Source of the DNA: Lysobacterales bacterium
GTDB taxonomy: Bacteria; Pseudomonadota; Gammaproteobacteria; Xanthomonadales; SZUA-36
Direction: 5' to 3'
NCBI GenBank assembly: GCA_014238945.1
Contig: JABAAB010000064.1
Location: 1 to 64,000, forward strand
Length of the DNA stretch: 64,000 nucleotides
Position numbers and translations under genes: made by a program. Numbering within the stretch: the stretch's first letter is position 1; each line of letters opens with the position of its first letter. Of this stretch, positions 36,472 through 46,445 are shown piece after piece. The notes beneath the pieces are model-generated. The model was given only the letters and a program-made list of their open reading frames with translations. It ran no database searches and was not told the origin of the DNA.

Positions 36472-36591
36472 TCGTCATTCCCGCGCAAGCGGGAATCTCC
36501 TGACGCTGTCGTATCCTGAAAAAGTGACACCACTCAACGATTTTCGTGTGCATGGATGTCCCGGGTTCGCTATTTACGGTGCATGGATGAC
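36472..36591. repeat. Interspersed repeat copy B (about 120 bp)
   Basis: Begins TCGTCATTCCCGCGCAAGCG and continues GGAATCTCCTGACGCTGTCG, ending GGTGCATGGATGACA. ATTCCCGC / GCGGGAAT is a perfect inverted repeat at its left end. Same order of elements as copy A. Confidence 0.8.
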
Positions 36592-36702
36592 ACACCATGG
36601 AAACAAATAATTTGAAAGATAATGCTTTGCAAGATTGTTGCGATAAAGGTTAAAATATCCGGCTACGCCCATTTTGGGCACAACTGAAAGATTGGAGTAA
36701 CA

Positions 36703-36918
36703 ATGCCCAGCGTAAAAGTTCGCGAAAACGAGCCTTTTGAATATGCACTGCGTCGGTTCAAACGCTCGTGTGAAAAAGCAGGTGTACTGGCGGAAACGCG
36801 TCGCCGTGAGTATTATGAAAAACCAACACAGGAACGCAAGCGCAAGGCTGCAGCGGCGGTAAAGCGTAACCTGCGTCGCCTGGCACGGGAAAACATTCGC
36901 CGGACCCGTATGTATTGA
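36703..36918 (+). CDS. rpsU: 30S ribosomal protein bS21
   Basis: 71 residues, the standard gammaproteobacterial bS21 length: [20 protein letters not shown], then [20 protein letters not shown], and a basic C-terminus ending NIRRTRMY. It helps 30S subunits engage mRNA start regions. The ribosome site GGAG is 6-7 bases before the ATG. First gene of the macromolecular-synthesis operon with yqeY-like, dnaG and rpoD. Confidence 0.98.
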   Translation: MPSVKVRENEPFEYALRRFKRSCEKAGVLAETRRREYYEKPTQERKRKAAAAVKRNLRRLARENIRRTRMY

Positions 36919-36922
36919 TAAA

Positions 36923-37019
36923 ATTCCGGCGTCACAACCGGAATACCCTTTATCCCGAAACGTCTGTTTCGGGCGGCTGATAAATCCCACGCCTGGACAG
37001 GCCCGGGTCCGAACCCGGG
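36923..37019 (+). promoter_or_regulatory. Three hairpins between rpsU and the yqeY-like gene, possible partial terminator
   Basis: Three inverted repeats follow the rpsU stop: ATTCCGG / CCGGAAT (36923-36944), a perfect 8-bp stem CCCGAAAC / GTTTCGGG with a 4-base loop (36954-36973), and CCCGGGT / ACCCGGG (37002-37019). None has a good T run. In E. coli a partial terminator after rpsU lowers dnaG expression; these hairpins could play that part or protect the rpsU 3' end. Confidence 0.45.
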
Positions 37020-37049
37020 GCAAGCCCAGCCAAACGCCGGATTCAAGCT

Positions 37050-37496
37050 ATGACTTTAAAGACCCAAATTCAAGATGATGTGAAATCTGCCATGCGTGCG
37101 CGTGATCAAAAACGCCTGACCGCTTTGCGTTTGATTACAGCAGCAATCAAGCAGATCGAAATAGATGAACGAATTGATCTGGATGATCAGGCAGTGCTCA
37201 CCGTACTCAATAAGATGGTCAAACAACGCAGGGAATCTCTCGAACAATACCAGAATGCCGGCAGGGAAGATCTGGCTGCGCAGGAAAAATTCGAGCTCGA
37301 TCTGATCGCCGTCTATCTTCCCGAGGCACTCAGTGAAGAAGAAGTGGCCGTTTTGATTAAACAGGCCCTGGCTGAGACCGGTGCCAGCAGTATTCGCGAC
37401 ATGGGTGCTGTCATGAACAAATTACGTGGACAAATTCAGGGTCGCGCTGACATGAAGGCCATCAGCAACGCTGTAAAAGCACAGCTCGGCGTTTGA
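37050..37496 (+). CDS. GatB/YqeY-domain protein
   Basis: 148 residues, full length for YqeY: TLKTQIQDDVKSAMRARDQK, LTALRLITAAIKQIEIDER, RESLEQYQNAGREDLAAQEK, YLPEALSEEEV and the C-terminal GAVMNKLRGQIQGRADMKAI. The domain matches the tail of the amidotransferase subunit GatB; a stand-alone role in tRNA-dependent amidation has been suggested but not proven. Its place between rpsU and dnaG is conserved in many proteobacteria. Confidence 0.93.
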   Translation: MTLKTQIQDDVKSAMRARDQKRLTALRLITAAIKQIEIDERIDLDDQAVLTVLNKMVKQRRESLEQYQNAGREDLAAQEKFELDLIAVYLPEALSEEEVAVLIKQALAETGASSIRDMGAVMNKLRGQIQGRADMKAISNAVKAQLGV

Positions 37497-37600
37497 TAAT
37501 GCCCATGGCCGCCGGCCCGGGTTTCCGGAATCCAACACACTTCGGGCACAGCAAACAGCTGACAGTCTTCTACCGATTGCCACGGGCCGACTGACCACTC

Positions 37601-39334
37601 ATGGGCGGTCGCATCCCCGATTCATTTATCGAAGAGGTCCTGGCACGAAGTGATATCGTGGAGTTGATTGAAAGACGACTGCCCCTGAAGCGAGCGGGTA
37701 GTGAGTTCCAGGCCCGTTGTCCCTTTCACGAAGAAAAGACCCCTTCTTTTACAGTCAGTCCCAAAAAACAGTTTTACCATTGTTTTGGTTGTGGAGAGCA
37801 TGGATCAGTCATTGGCTTTCTGATGAAGTATGAAGGACTGGAATTTCTCGATGCGGTAGAAGAACTGGCCCGCGCGGCGGGGCTGGAAGTACCAGCCAGC
37901 GGCAGCCAGGAGCCGCGTCCGGATGTCGGTTTGTACGATGTCCTGGCGGCCTGCGCAAAATTTTACTGCCAGCAGCTCAAGGAAACCCCTGCAGCCATTG
38001 AATATCTGAAGAAACGTGGCCTTTCCGGGGAAATCAGCCGGGATTTCGACATTGGTTACGCACCGGCGGGTTGGGATACGCTGATCAAACATCTGGGCAC
38101 GGATGATGCAAAACTTGCTTTACTCAAGAACGCCGGAATGCTCAGTGAGGGCCGCAGTGGAAGTTATGACAAGTTTCGGGACCGCATCATGTTCCCCATT
38201 CACGATCGCCGTGGCCGTGTGATTGCCTTCGGTGGCCGTGCCCTGTCCGAGGACGGACCAAAGTATCTGAATTCTCCGGAAACCACGTTATATCACAAGG
38301 GCAGGGAACTCTACGGTCTGTACCTGGCTCGACAGCGCTCGGGTCGCCTGGACAGCATCATTGTGGTTGAAGGGTATACGGACGTGGCAACGCTGGCCCA
38401 GTTTGGATACAGGAATACGGTCGCTACATCCGGTACGGCCACAACACCAATTCAGGTTGAGATTCTGTTTCGGGCAGCGGATACGCTGGTGTTTTGTTTC
38501 GATGGTGACAAGGCCGGGCGCAAAGCCGCCTGGCGGGCGCTGGAAGCTGCCTTGCCAAAACTGCGGGAAGGGTTGCAGGTGAAATTTCTGCTGCTTCCGG
38601 AAGGTGAAGATCCAGACAGCCTGGTACGTAAACAGGGCGCGGATGAATTTGGACAACTTATCGCCAATGCCTGTCCGCTGTCAGAATTCTTTTTTGATCA
38701 TTTCACGGTGGACCTGGATCTTGGAAGTCTTGACGACCGGGCACGCCTGGTGGAACGCGCACAACCCCGTATCCTGTCCCTCCCCGAGGGCATCTACCGC
38801 GACATGATGACAGAAAGGTTGGAAACACTTGCGCGACACAGGTTGCAAGGACAACAGCCTGTCACCCGGGACCTTTCTGCCGGTCCCGCTCAGCGAGGGA
38901 AACCGTCTCAACAACGTACGCCCTTGCGTGTTGCCCTGGCTCATTTGGTGCAGAACCCATCGTTGGCCGGGGAAGCGGGGAGTATTGAAGATTTTGCCGG
39001 TCTGGGCAATGATGAACTGCATGGTGTAGAAATCTTCAAGGAACTTGTTGATTTTTGCGCTCAACGCCCTAATATCTCAACGGCCCAGTTAATAGAGTTG
39101 TGGCACGATCACCCGGCTTTGACGCATCTGCAAAAACTGGCTGTCTGGCATCTTCCCGGTGAGGAGGATCAACAGGAACAGGAGTTCATCGATGCGGTCA
39201 ATCGCATACGTCTGACTTGGGTGGATATTTTGTTGTCGAGAGTAACGAATATTATTGAGCAGCGTGATGAATACCGGGCGTTACAACAACGCCAGCAAGA
39301 ATTGAAAAAACGTTTGGATGACCGTCAATCCTGA
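37601..39334 (+). CDS. dnaG: DNA primase
   Basis: 577 residues. It makes RNA primers for replication. The zinc-binding CHC2 domain has Cys40, His43, Cys61 and Cys64 (RCPFHEEKTPSF; YHCFGCGEHG). The RNA-polymerase core carries YAPAGWDTLIKHLG and FPIHDRRGRVIAFGGRAL. The TOPRIM motif is VVEGYTDVATLAQFG, with later acidic CFDGDKAGRKA. The C-terminal about 130 residues are the helicase-binding domain. The ATG at 37601 lacks a good ribosome site, in keeping with low primase levels. Confidence 0.97.
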   Translation: MGGRIPDSFIEEVLARSDIVELIERRLPLKRAGSEFQARCPFHEEKTPSFTVSPKKQFYHCFGCGEHGSVIGFLMKYEGLEFLDAVEELARAAGLEVPASGSQEPRPDVGLYDVLAACAKFYCQQLKETPAAIEYLKKRGLSGEISRDFDIGYAPAGWDTLIKHLGTDDAKLALLKNAGMLSEGRSGSYDKFRDRIMFPIHDRRGRVIAFGGRALSEDGPKYLNSPETTLYHKGRELYGLYLARQRSGRLDSIIVVEGYTDVATLAQFGYRNTVATSGTATTPIQVEILFRAADTLVFCFDGDKAGRKAAWRALEAALPKLREGLQVKFLLLPEGEDPDSLVRKQGADEFGQLIANACPLSEFFFDHFTVDLDLGSLDDRARLVERAQPRILSLPEGIYRDMMTERLETLARHRLQGQQPVTRDLSAGPAQRGKPSQQRTPLRVALAHLVQNPSLAGEAGSIEDFAGLGNDELHGVEIFKELVDFCAQRPNISTAQLIELWHDHPALTHLQKLAVWHLPGEEDQQEQEFIDAVNRIRLTWVDILLSRVTNIIEQRDEYRALQQRQQELKKRLDDRQS

Positions 39335-39413
39335 GTGATTGAAATTCTCTGGCTATCAGGGGTCGCCGGAGTGATTTTCATGGACTATAGTTAATGATTA
39401 TGAAGATAAATTT

Positions 39414-41228
<1,815 letters not shown>

Positions 41229-41276
41229 TTCACTGGTTTCGGGACTGTCCAGGGTACATACGAAGATTCGAGTTTG

Positions 41277-41350
41277 ACAACGTCATTCCCGCGCAAGCGG
41301 GAATCTCCGCACGCACTTTAATGGGGTAAACAGGACCTGCGGATAGGTCG
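41277..41350. repeat. Interspersed repeat, left end copy after rpoD
   Basis: ACGTCATTCCCGCGCAAGCG followed by GGAATCTCCGCACGC matches the left end of the repeats at 36338 and 36472, including the perfect inverted repeat ATTCCCGC / GCGGGAAT. The right half is different or missing. It lies downstream of rpoD and may serve as a transcript end. Confidence 0.7.
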
Positions 41351-41360
41351 GAACCATGGG

Positions 41361-41768
41361 TCAGGCCGTCGCCAACTCCAGTTCTTTCAGGCCCCGTCCC
41401 TGCCACAGGGCAAACATCATGACCGCGATGGCAACCGCCAAAATCAGGCCCATTCCCAGTGGTGTAAACCACTCTGATTTAATCACGACCAATGCCACCG
41501 AGGCTGCTACCCAGGCCCAGTCACCACCGATAACACCACCAATGACCGCCTTGGGCAAACGGTTGCTGCGTGAGAGCAGCAACAGGTACGCGGCAAATAT
41601 CAGCAAGGCGACCCCCAGTGGCACAAGGCTAACGTCCGGAGTTCCGAGAAACGCTGCAATCAATGGGTCGGCAAGTAGTATGGAAGCACCACAAAAGGTG
41701 GAAAAAACGGCATTTCCCATCAGGGCCTGACGCAGGTGGCGGGCACTTCCGAGAGACATATTTAACAT
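41361..41768 (-). CDS. Small four-helix membrane protein, unknown function
   Basis: 135 residues with about four hydrophobic helices (NAVFSTFCGASILLADPLIA; SLVPLGVALLIFAAYLLLL; WAWVAASVALVVI; LGMGLILAVAIAVMMFALW). GGAG is placed 8 bases before the ATG at 41768. It is divergent from the HxlR-type regulator across an 80-base region with an inverted repeat, so it is a likely target of that regulator. I recognise no specific family. Confidence 0.72.
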   Translation of the reverse strand: MLNMSLGSARHLRQALMGNAVFSTFCGASILLADPLIAAFLGTPDVSLVPLGVALLIFAAYLLLLSRSNRLPKAVIGGVIGGDWAWVAASVALVVIKSEWFTPLGMGLILAVAIAVMMFALWQGRGLKELELATA

Positions 41769-41800
41769 GTGTCATTCTCCATGTGTGTGTTATACTTTAA

Positions 41801-41826
41801 AATAGTATATTAAACACTATATATTA
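41801..41826. promoter_or_regulatory. Inverted repeat in divergent promoter region, candidate operator
   Basis: ATAGT (41802-41806) and ACTAT (41816-41820) form an inverted repeat centred in an AT-rich stretch (TATATTAAAC) between the membrane-protein gene and the HxlR-type regulator gene. HxlR proteins bind such dyads as dimers and often control the divergent neighbour. No footprint can be derived from sequence alone. Confidence 0.4.
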
Positions 41827-41848
41827 TTCAAGTAATAATTGAAATATC

Positions 41849-42526
41849 ATGAAAAAACGCAGCTATCAACAGTCCTGTAGCCTGGCGGTTGCACTTGATC
41901 TGATCGGGGAGCGCTGGACCTGGCTGCTGATCCGTGCCTTGCTGACGGGTCCGAAACGTTACGGTCAGCTACTGGAGCAGTTACCGGGGATCGGCACCAA
42001 CCTGCTTGCGGACCGGTTGAAATCACTGTCCGGCCAGAACATCATCGAGAAAGCCGGGAGCGGGTCCCAATCTGCCTACCAATTGACCATTGCCGGTGAG
42101 CAGTTACGACCCATAACACACGCCTTGGTTCGCTGGGGCAGCCAGTTTGATACGGGTCTGACCGAAGATGCCACCCGTATGCCGCAATGGGATATGCTCG
42201 CCATCGAGTCATTTCTGAATTCCGTACGAGGACCGGATCAAACCCTGATTCTGAATATGTCCCTGGAGGGCCACGAATTTCACCTGCTGCTGTCTGCACA
42301 AGGGTGCAGGGCGATTACAGGACCATGGCTTGCGGCATCCACCGCCATCGAAACAGACAGCGGGACCCTGGCGAAATTAGCACGCAACGAACTGCAGCCT
42401 GAAGATGCTATTGAGCATGGTTTGCTGTTGGTTTCAGGGAGAGATGAATTTTTTGGGGTGATGCTGGATATGTTGCGCCAGGCCGACCATCTGAAGAACC
42501 AGCAGGCGAGTGCCCTAGGGCTTTGA
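41849..42526 (+). CDS. HxlR-type regulator with extra C-terminal domain
   Basis: 225 residues. Residues 1-100 are an HxlR winged helix (SCSLAVALDLIGERWTWLLI; YGQLLEQLPGIGTNLLADRL; AYQLTIAGEQLRPI). Most HxlR proteins end near 110-130 residues; this one has about 110 more. The extra part, containing LILNMSLEGHEFHLLLSAQG and LARNELQPEDAIEHGLLLV, resembles a small SCP2-like ligand-binding fold, so it may sense a lipophilic molecule. Divergent from the membrane-protein gene, which is its probable target. Confidence 0.85.
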   Translation: MKKRSYQQSCSLAVALDLIGERWTWLLIRALLTGPKRYGQLLEQLPGIGTNLLADRLKSLSGQNIIEKAGSGSQSAYQLTIAGEQLRPITHALVRWGSQFDTGLTEDATRMPQWDMLAIESFLNSVRGPDQTLILNMSLEGHEFHLLLSAQGCRAITGPWLAASTAIETDSGTLAKLARNELQPEDAIEHGLLLVSGRDEFFGVMLDMLRQADHLKNQQASALGL

Positions 42527-42578
42527 AAGTATAAGTGTGAAGGGGCGTTTATTGATTTCAAAGCAGGGCCCGGTTTGA

Positions 42579-43382
42579 TTAACTGATGCTTTTACCCCGC
42601 GCTGTTTCTTCCCAAAGTGCGCAAAGGTATTGATAGATCATTTTTGCTGAGTCCAGGACCGGCGGGGCTATCCCGGTCCGGGCCAGCACTTCGGCATCAT
42701 TAATTTTCCATTCAATGACCAGGGCAGCATAGTCCATGACGATCAGTCCCCGGGCCGAATATTCCCAGTCCACCAGGTAGAGCCGGTCTGGGCCGCCCAC
42801 GAAATTCCCGGGTATGGGGTCGTGGTGGCACAGCCCGGTCATTGCGCCATAACCGGACAACTTGGTCATTTCGGTTTCCATGGCGGATTTTTGATCTGCC
42901 AGTTCCAGTGGGGGCAGAAGAGGGCCTGCATCAATCTGTTGCCAGTAATGATTCACGTGGGCCAGGTAATCCAGGGTTGGCACGTCTGCCTGCAATCGGT
43001 GACATCGGCCGAGCAGGTCAAATAGCTGGTCCAGCAAATGATCGGTAATTTCCGTTCGCGTCCCAGGCAGGTTATCGATATAAATGCTGACCAGGTATCC
43101 CGCCTCCTCGTCAATGAAGAGCAGCGGTGGAGCAATTCCACTTTGGCTCGCTTCATCCAAAACCACGCTTTCCACCTTGCGACTGGATCCCGGAAGCAGG
43201 TGATCAAGTCTGTTGAGTCGCAGGACCATCAATGTGCCCTCCGAGTCCAGCAGGAAACTGTGGTTGCTGCGACCCGAGCTTAACGTTTTGACAAATTCAG
43301 GTCTTGTGCTCAGCCCACCACCCCACTTTCGCCAACCACCGATAGCGGACCGGATCCTGTCCAGCTTAGTTCTCGGGAACAT
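42579..43382 (-). CDS. Aminoglycoside-phosphotransferase-fold kinase, probable thiamine kinase
   Basis: 267 residues of the APH/choline-kinase fold. The catalytic loop is CHHDPIPGNF (HxDxxxxN, near residue 183) and the metal-binding DWE follows in LVDWEYSARG. The nucleotide region is SGRSNHSFLLDSEG with LRLN. In this operon, under a TPP riboswitch, the likely reaction is ATP-dependent phosphorylation of imported thiamine to thiamine phosphate, as for ThiK. Its start lies inside the end of the transporter gene (17 bases overlap) with AGGA before the ATG, so translation is coupled. Confidence 0.85.
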   Translation of the reverse strand: MFPRTKLDRIRSAIGGWRKWGGGLSTRPEFVKTLSSGRSNHSFLLDSEGTLMVLRLNRLDHLLPGSSRKVESVVLDEASQSGIAPPLLFIDEEAGYLVSIYIDNLPGTRTEITDHLLDQLFDLLGRCHRLQADVPTLDYLAHVNHYWQQIDAGPLLPPLELADQKSAMETEMTKLSGYGAMTGLCHHDPIPGNFVGGPDRLYLVDWEYSARGLIVMDYAALVIEWKINDAEVLARTGIAPPVLDSAKMIYQYLCALWEETARGKSIS

Positions 43383-43995
43383 GAAAATCCTGGCGGTAGT
43401 GTGTCCGCCAGCTCAGGTAGCCACTGACTGCAATGACCACATAAAATACAAAGAGCAGGGCGGTCAGGTGCAGACCACGTTCAATATAAAGTGGAACCGA
43501 TACCGTGTCGATCACGATCCAGTAAAGCCAGTTTTGAAGATATTTTCGGGCTACGAGGTAGGTCGTGATGACACTGGCCCAGGTGGTAAATGAATCTATA
43601 TAGGGCCATGCAGCCTGGCTGTAGGTACTGAGAAGGTAACCGGACAAGGCACTGAGAACAAAAATGGCCGACATTACCCGAATATGCTGACGCTGAGACA
43701 GGGAACGGATGGGAAGGGAAAGTTTCTGTCCGTTATTACCACCACCGCGGGTCCACTGGTACCAGCCATAACCCGCCATAAACATGTAGTAGACATTCAG
43801 GGCCGAGTCCATCAGCAGACTGACATCCCAGAACAAGACCGTGTAGATCGCCGTGCTGAGAAATGCAAACAGCCAACATAAAACCTTTTCCCGCACGGCG
43901 AGCAACAGGTAGGCCACGGCAAACATTACTGCGGTCAGCTCCCAGCCGGACAAGGCTCCGGCGGCTTGTATCACGGTTTGCAGCCAATCGTTCAT
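43366..43995 (-). CDS. PnuC-family transporter, probable thiamine transporter (PnuT-like)
   Basis: 209 residues with about seven membrane helices and the PnuC signature region ALNVYYMFMAGYGWYQWTRG, followed by WASVITTYLVARKYLQNWLY and WIVIDTVSVPLYI. PnuC proteins carry nicotinamide riboside; a branch called PnuT carries thiamine and is found under TPP riboswitches. The position between a TonB receptor and a probable thiamine kinase, downstream of a TPP riboswitch, supports the PnuT assignment. Uptake is driven by trapping through phosphorylation. The gene starts 27 bases after the receptor stop. Confidence 0.9.
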   Translation of the reverse strand: MNDWLQTVIQAAGALSGWELTAVMFAVAYLLLAVREKVLCWLFAFLSTAIYTVLFWDVSLLMDSALNVYYMFMAGYGWYQWTRGGGNNGQKLSLPIRSLSQRQHIRVMSAIFVLSALSGYLLSTYSQAAWPYIDSFTTWASVITTYLVARKYLQNWLYWIVIDTVSVPLYIERGLHLTALLFVFYVVIAVSGYLSWRTHYRQDFHVPEN

Positions 43996-44022
43996 GCGTT
44001 TGGACTATGAATTGCCGGCTTC

Positions 44023-46158
44023 TCAGCGGAAGTCATATCTGACATCGATGCCATAAACCCGCGGTTCTCCCAACTGACGATAGGCTTCATTGACATAACT
44101 CTTGCGTGGGTCATTGGCAAAATACAGACCGTGCACTGCATAGTCTGTGTTACCCAGGTTGCGTCCCCAGGCGCGGATGGTAAAAGCACCGGTCACATAG
44201 CCAATGCTGGCATTGACCAGGGCGTAACCCGAAATTTCCTGGTTGTGGTAATAACCATAAAAGCTGTCGCTTCGCCCTTCGAGCTCAATTCTGGCACTGA
44301 ACCGGTCGCCCAGATTCAGGTTGGTGCCGATGTTGTACTGCCAGCGCGGAGCCTTGGTCTGGTCGCGGTCTTCGATATTTGTGATCACCGATTGGGTCCA
44401 TTGTCCCGGCTCACCGAGGTCGACAACCGTCATATTATCTATATTGGTATTGAGCCAGCCCAGGCCTGCGAACAGCCTGACGGAATCTGACAGACGAACA
44501 TCGAGTTCCAACTCAGCGCCGTAGTTGCTACCGGAGGATACGCTGTCGAGATAGCCCACCCATAGATAATTCACATCGTCCCAGATCCAGGATTCCAGTT
44601 GTGCATCGTTGCGGTCCATGTGGAACAGGGCTGCACGCAAGCTGAGGGTATCATCCAGGTAGCGCCCCTTGATACCGATCTCTCTGTTGAAAAGACGCTC
44701 GCTGCCGAATTTCAAACGCCCCGACATGAAATCATGAAATCTCGGGTCCATGAATCCGAATACGGAACTGGCCTCGGTATTGACACCTCCCGGCTTTACC
44801 CCACGCGACAGAGTTGCATAAAGCAGGCTGCCATCACGCAGGTCATGTTGCAATGTCAGCTCGCCGGTAATGTATCGGTCATCGGTCCTGCTGAGCAGCC
44901 CGTTGGTGTCGCTGTAATCGTCTTCGAAATACTCGTATCGCGCACCACTGGTCAATCGCCAGTTGGTGGAAAGATCAAAGTCCAACTGCAAATACGCGGC
45001 GTACCGCCGGGTTTCATATTCACTGGCAAAGGGGCCGTAGTACTGGCGTGTAAATTCCTCACTGCGGTCCTGGGCATAGACACCTGCGACCCAGCTGAGA
45101 CTGCCGTCGTCCTTCGATATCAGGTGTGTATCGATGCTTATGTTGTCACGGTTTCGTTGGCCCTGGTCGGTATTGGTATAGGGGTAACAAAATTCCAAAC
45201 CGTCACAGATATCCGGATTTGACCAGTCTTCGTCGTAGCCATATTCGGTATCGGCATCCGACCAGCTCAGGATGGTTTCAATCGCCAGGTGTGCATTGAT
45301 CTCAGTATGGTTCCTGGCTGAAATTGACAGTGCTTTTTGGCGGTCACGACCCGGTTCGTCCGACAGCGTGTGACGGTTGTTATCCAATGAAAAAGCGTCG
45401 TAACCATTGTCAATGTCGACATGGTAGGCGGTCAACTCGGTGACATTATTATTCTGACCGTCCCATTGCAGTTTGGCACGCAGGCCAAACTCATCCCGTT
45501 CATTGGTGTCGTCACCGGCAAGAAAATCATTGCGGATATAGCCGTCACTGCGAGTCTGGCTGACAGCCAGTCTGCCCAGTAGCCTGTCGTTTAACGGTCC
45601 GCTCGCCACGGCAGCCACGTTCCATCCACCTTTATTACCCAATCCGGCCCGGGCTGAGAACATGGGCGTGCCGGTGGGTGGGTTGGAACGGATATTGACC
45701 ATGCCGGCCAGTGCATTGGTACCAAAACGTGTTCCCTGCGGACCCCTTAAAACTTCGATCTGCCGGATATCCATGGTCAACACAGAGGCGGCGAAACCAT
45801 TCATATCGACATCGTCCACGGTGACACCCACTGATGGGAAATACTTGGGGTCGACAAACTGCTCCAGGTCACCCACACCACGCACCTGGATAAAACGTGC
45901 ACGCGATGCACCTGAGGAAAAATTGACATTGGGTAATACGTTCAGGGTTTCTTCGAGGTGTTGCGCACCGCGGTCGAACAGCGTGTGTTGCTGGATCACC
46001 GAAATACTACCAGTGCTTTTCAGCAAGGTGGCATCACGGAATTGCGCGGATACGATGATTTCCTCCAGTTCGCCGCCAGAATTCTGTTCTGCAATGACCC
46101 CATGGGGCACAAGAACCAGGATGGGAACCAAGAGCATCCAATATTTTTTGATGAGCAC
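44023..46158 (-). CDS. TonB-dependent outer-membrane receptor, probable thiamine receptor
   Basis: 711 residues with a signal peptide (YWMLLVPILVLVPHGVIA) and a TonB box (LEEIIVSAQ). The plug domain includes RFIQVRGVGDLEQFVDPKYF and RQIEVLRGPQGTRFGTNALA; a long beta-barrel follows, ending in a terminal aromatic strand (VYGIDVRYDFR). The GTG start at 46158 has a perfect AAGGAGG site 7 bases upstream. A TPP riboswitch stands 62 bases before the start. It should bring thiamine or a thiamine-like compound across the outer membrane using TonB-ExbBD energy. It also resembles general FecA/IroN-type receptors, so the ligand call rests on the riboswitch and neighbours. Confidence 0.92.
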   Translation of the reverse strand: MLIKKYWMLLVPILVLVPHGVIAEQNSGGELEEIIVSAQFRDATLLKSTGSISVIQQHTLFDRGAQHLEETLNVLPNVNFSSGASRARFIQVRGVGDLEQFVDPKYFPSVGVTVDDVDMNGFAASVLTMDIRQIEVLRGPQGTRFGTNALAGMVNIRSNPPTGTPMFSARAGLGNKGGWNVAAVASGPLNDRLLGRLAVSQTRSDGYIRNDFLAGDDTNERDEFGLRAKLQWDGQNNNVTELTAYHVDIDNGYDAFSLDNNRHTLSDEPGRDRQKALSISARNHTEINAHLAIETILSWSDADTEYGYDEDWSNPDICDGLEFCYPYTNTDQGQRNRDNISIDTHLISKDDGSLSWVAGVYAQDRSEEFTRQYYGPFASEYETRRYAAYLQLDFDLSTNWRLTSGARYEYFEDDYSDTNGLLSRTDDRYITGELTLQHDLRDGSLLYATLSRGVKPGGVNTEASSVFGFMDPRFHDFMSGRLKFGSERLFNREIGIKGRYLDDTLSLRAALFHMDRNDAQLESWIWDDVNYLWVGYLDSVSSGSNYGAELELDVRLSDSVRLFAGLGWLNTNIDNMTVVDLGEPGQWTQSVITNIEDRDQTKAPRWQYNIGTNLNLGDRFSARIELEGRSDSFYGYYHNQEISGYALVNASIGYVTGAFTIRAWGRNLGNTDYAVHGLYFANDPRKSYVNEAYRQLGEPRVYGIDVRYDFR

Positions 46159-46220
46159 GTAAGCCTCCTTAACAAAGCGGTTAAAGAGACCCGGAAGGTG
46201 AAGAGATTGAACAGGTTGTG

Positions 46221-46308
46221 GCCCTATCCCTACGCCGGTACGATCCGGATCAGGTTCAAAGGGTTTGTCATATCGACTTCTCAGGCTTTTGAGAGCCTCC
46301 CCTCAGGC
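46221..46308 (-). promoter_or_regulatory. TPP riboswitch (THI element)
   Basis: Minus-strand RNA from 46308 to 46221 carries the conserved TPP aptamer parts in order: GGGGAGGCT...AGCCTGAGA (P3 arm; CTGAGA at 46284-46279), then ACCCTTTGAACCTGATCCGG and TACCGGCGTAGGGA. The ends GCCT and GGGC can pair as P1. It lies 62 bases before the TonB receptor start, whose AAGGAGG could be hidden when TPP binds. Control of translation is the usual mode in proteobacteria. It should repress the receptor-transporter-kinase operon when TPP is plentiful. Confidence 0.96.
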
Positions 46309-46445
46309 ATTCCAATGGAATGAATCACTATTCTATCGTGAAGCATGCCCCGGCAACAGCGAAATCAGGCTTGCACGGGTTTAAAGAGTGTCCACTGCGG
46401 TGCCCGGCAGGTTAAAATGACGACGTTTCCACACAGGTATCCATA

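Larger units (their letters stand above)
36321..36702. other. Repeat-filled leader of rpsU
   Basis: 382 bases made up of two interspersed repeat copies (36338-36591) and about 100 bases of rpsU leader with GGAG at 36694-36697. No gene is present. Confidence 0.7.

Noticed and set aside
20524-36702. Prophage or integrative element between tsaD and rpsU
   Set aside because: No integrase, transposase, phage structural gene, tRNA junction or attachment-site repeat was seen.
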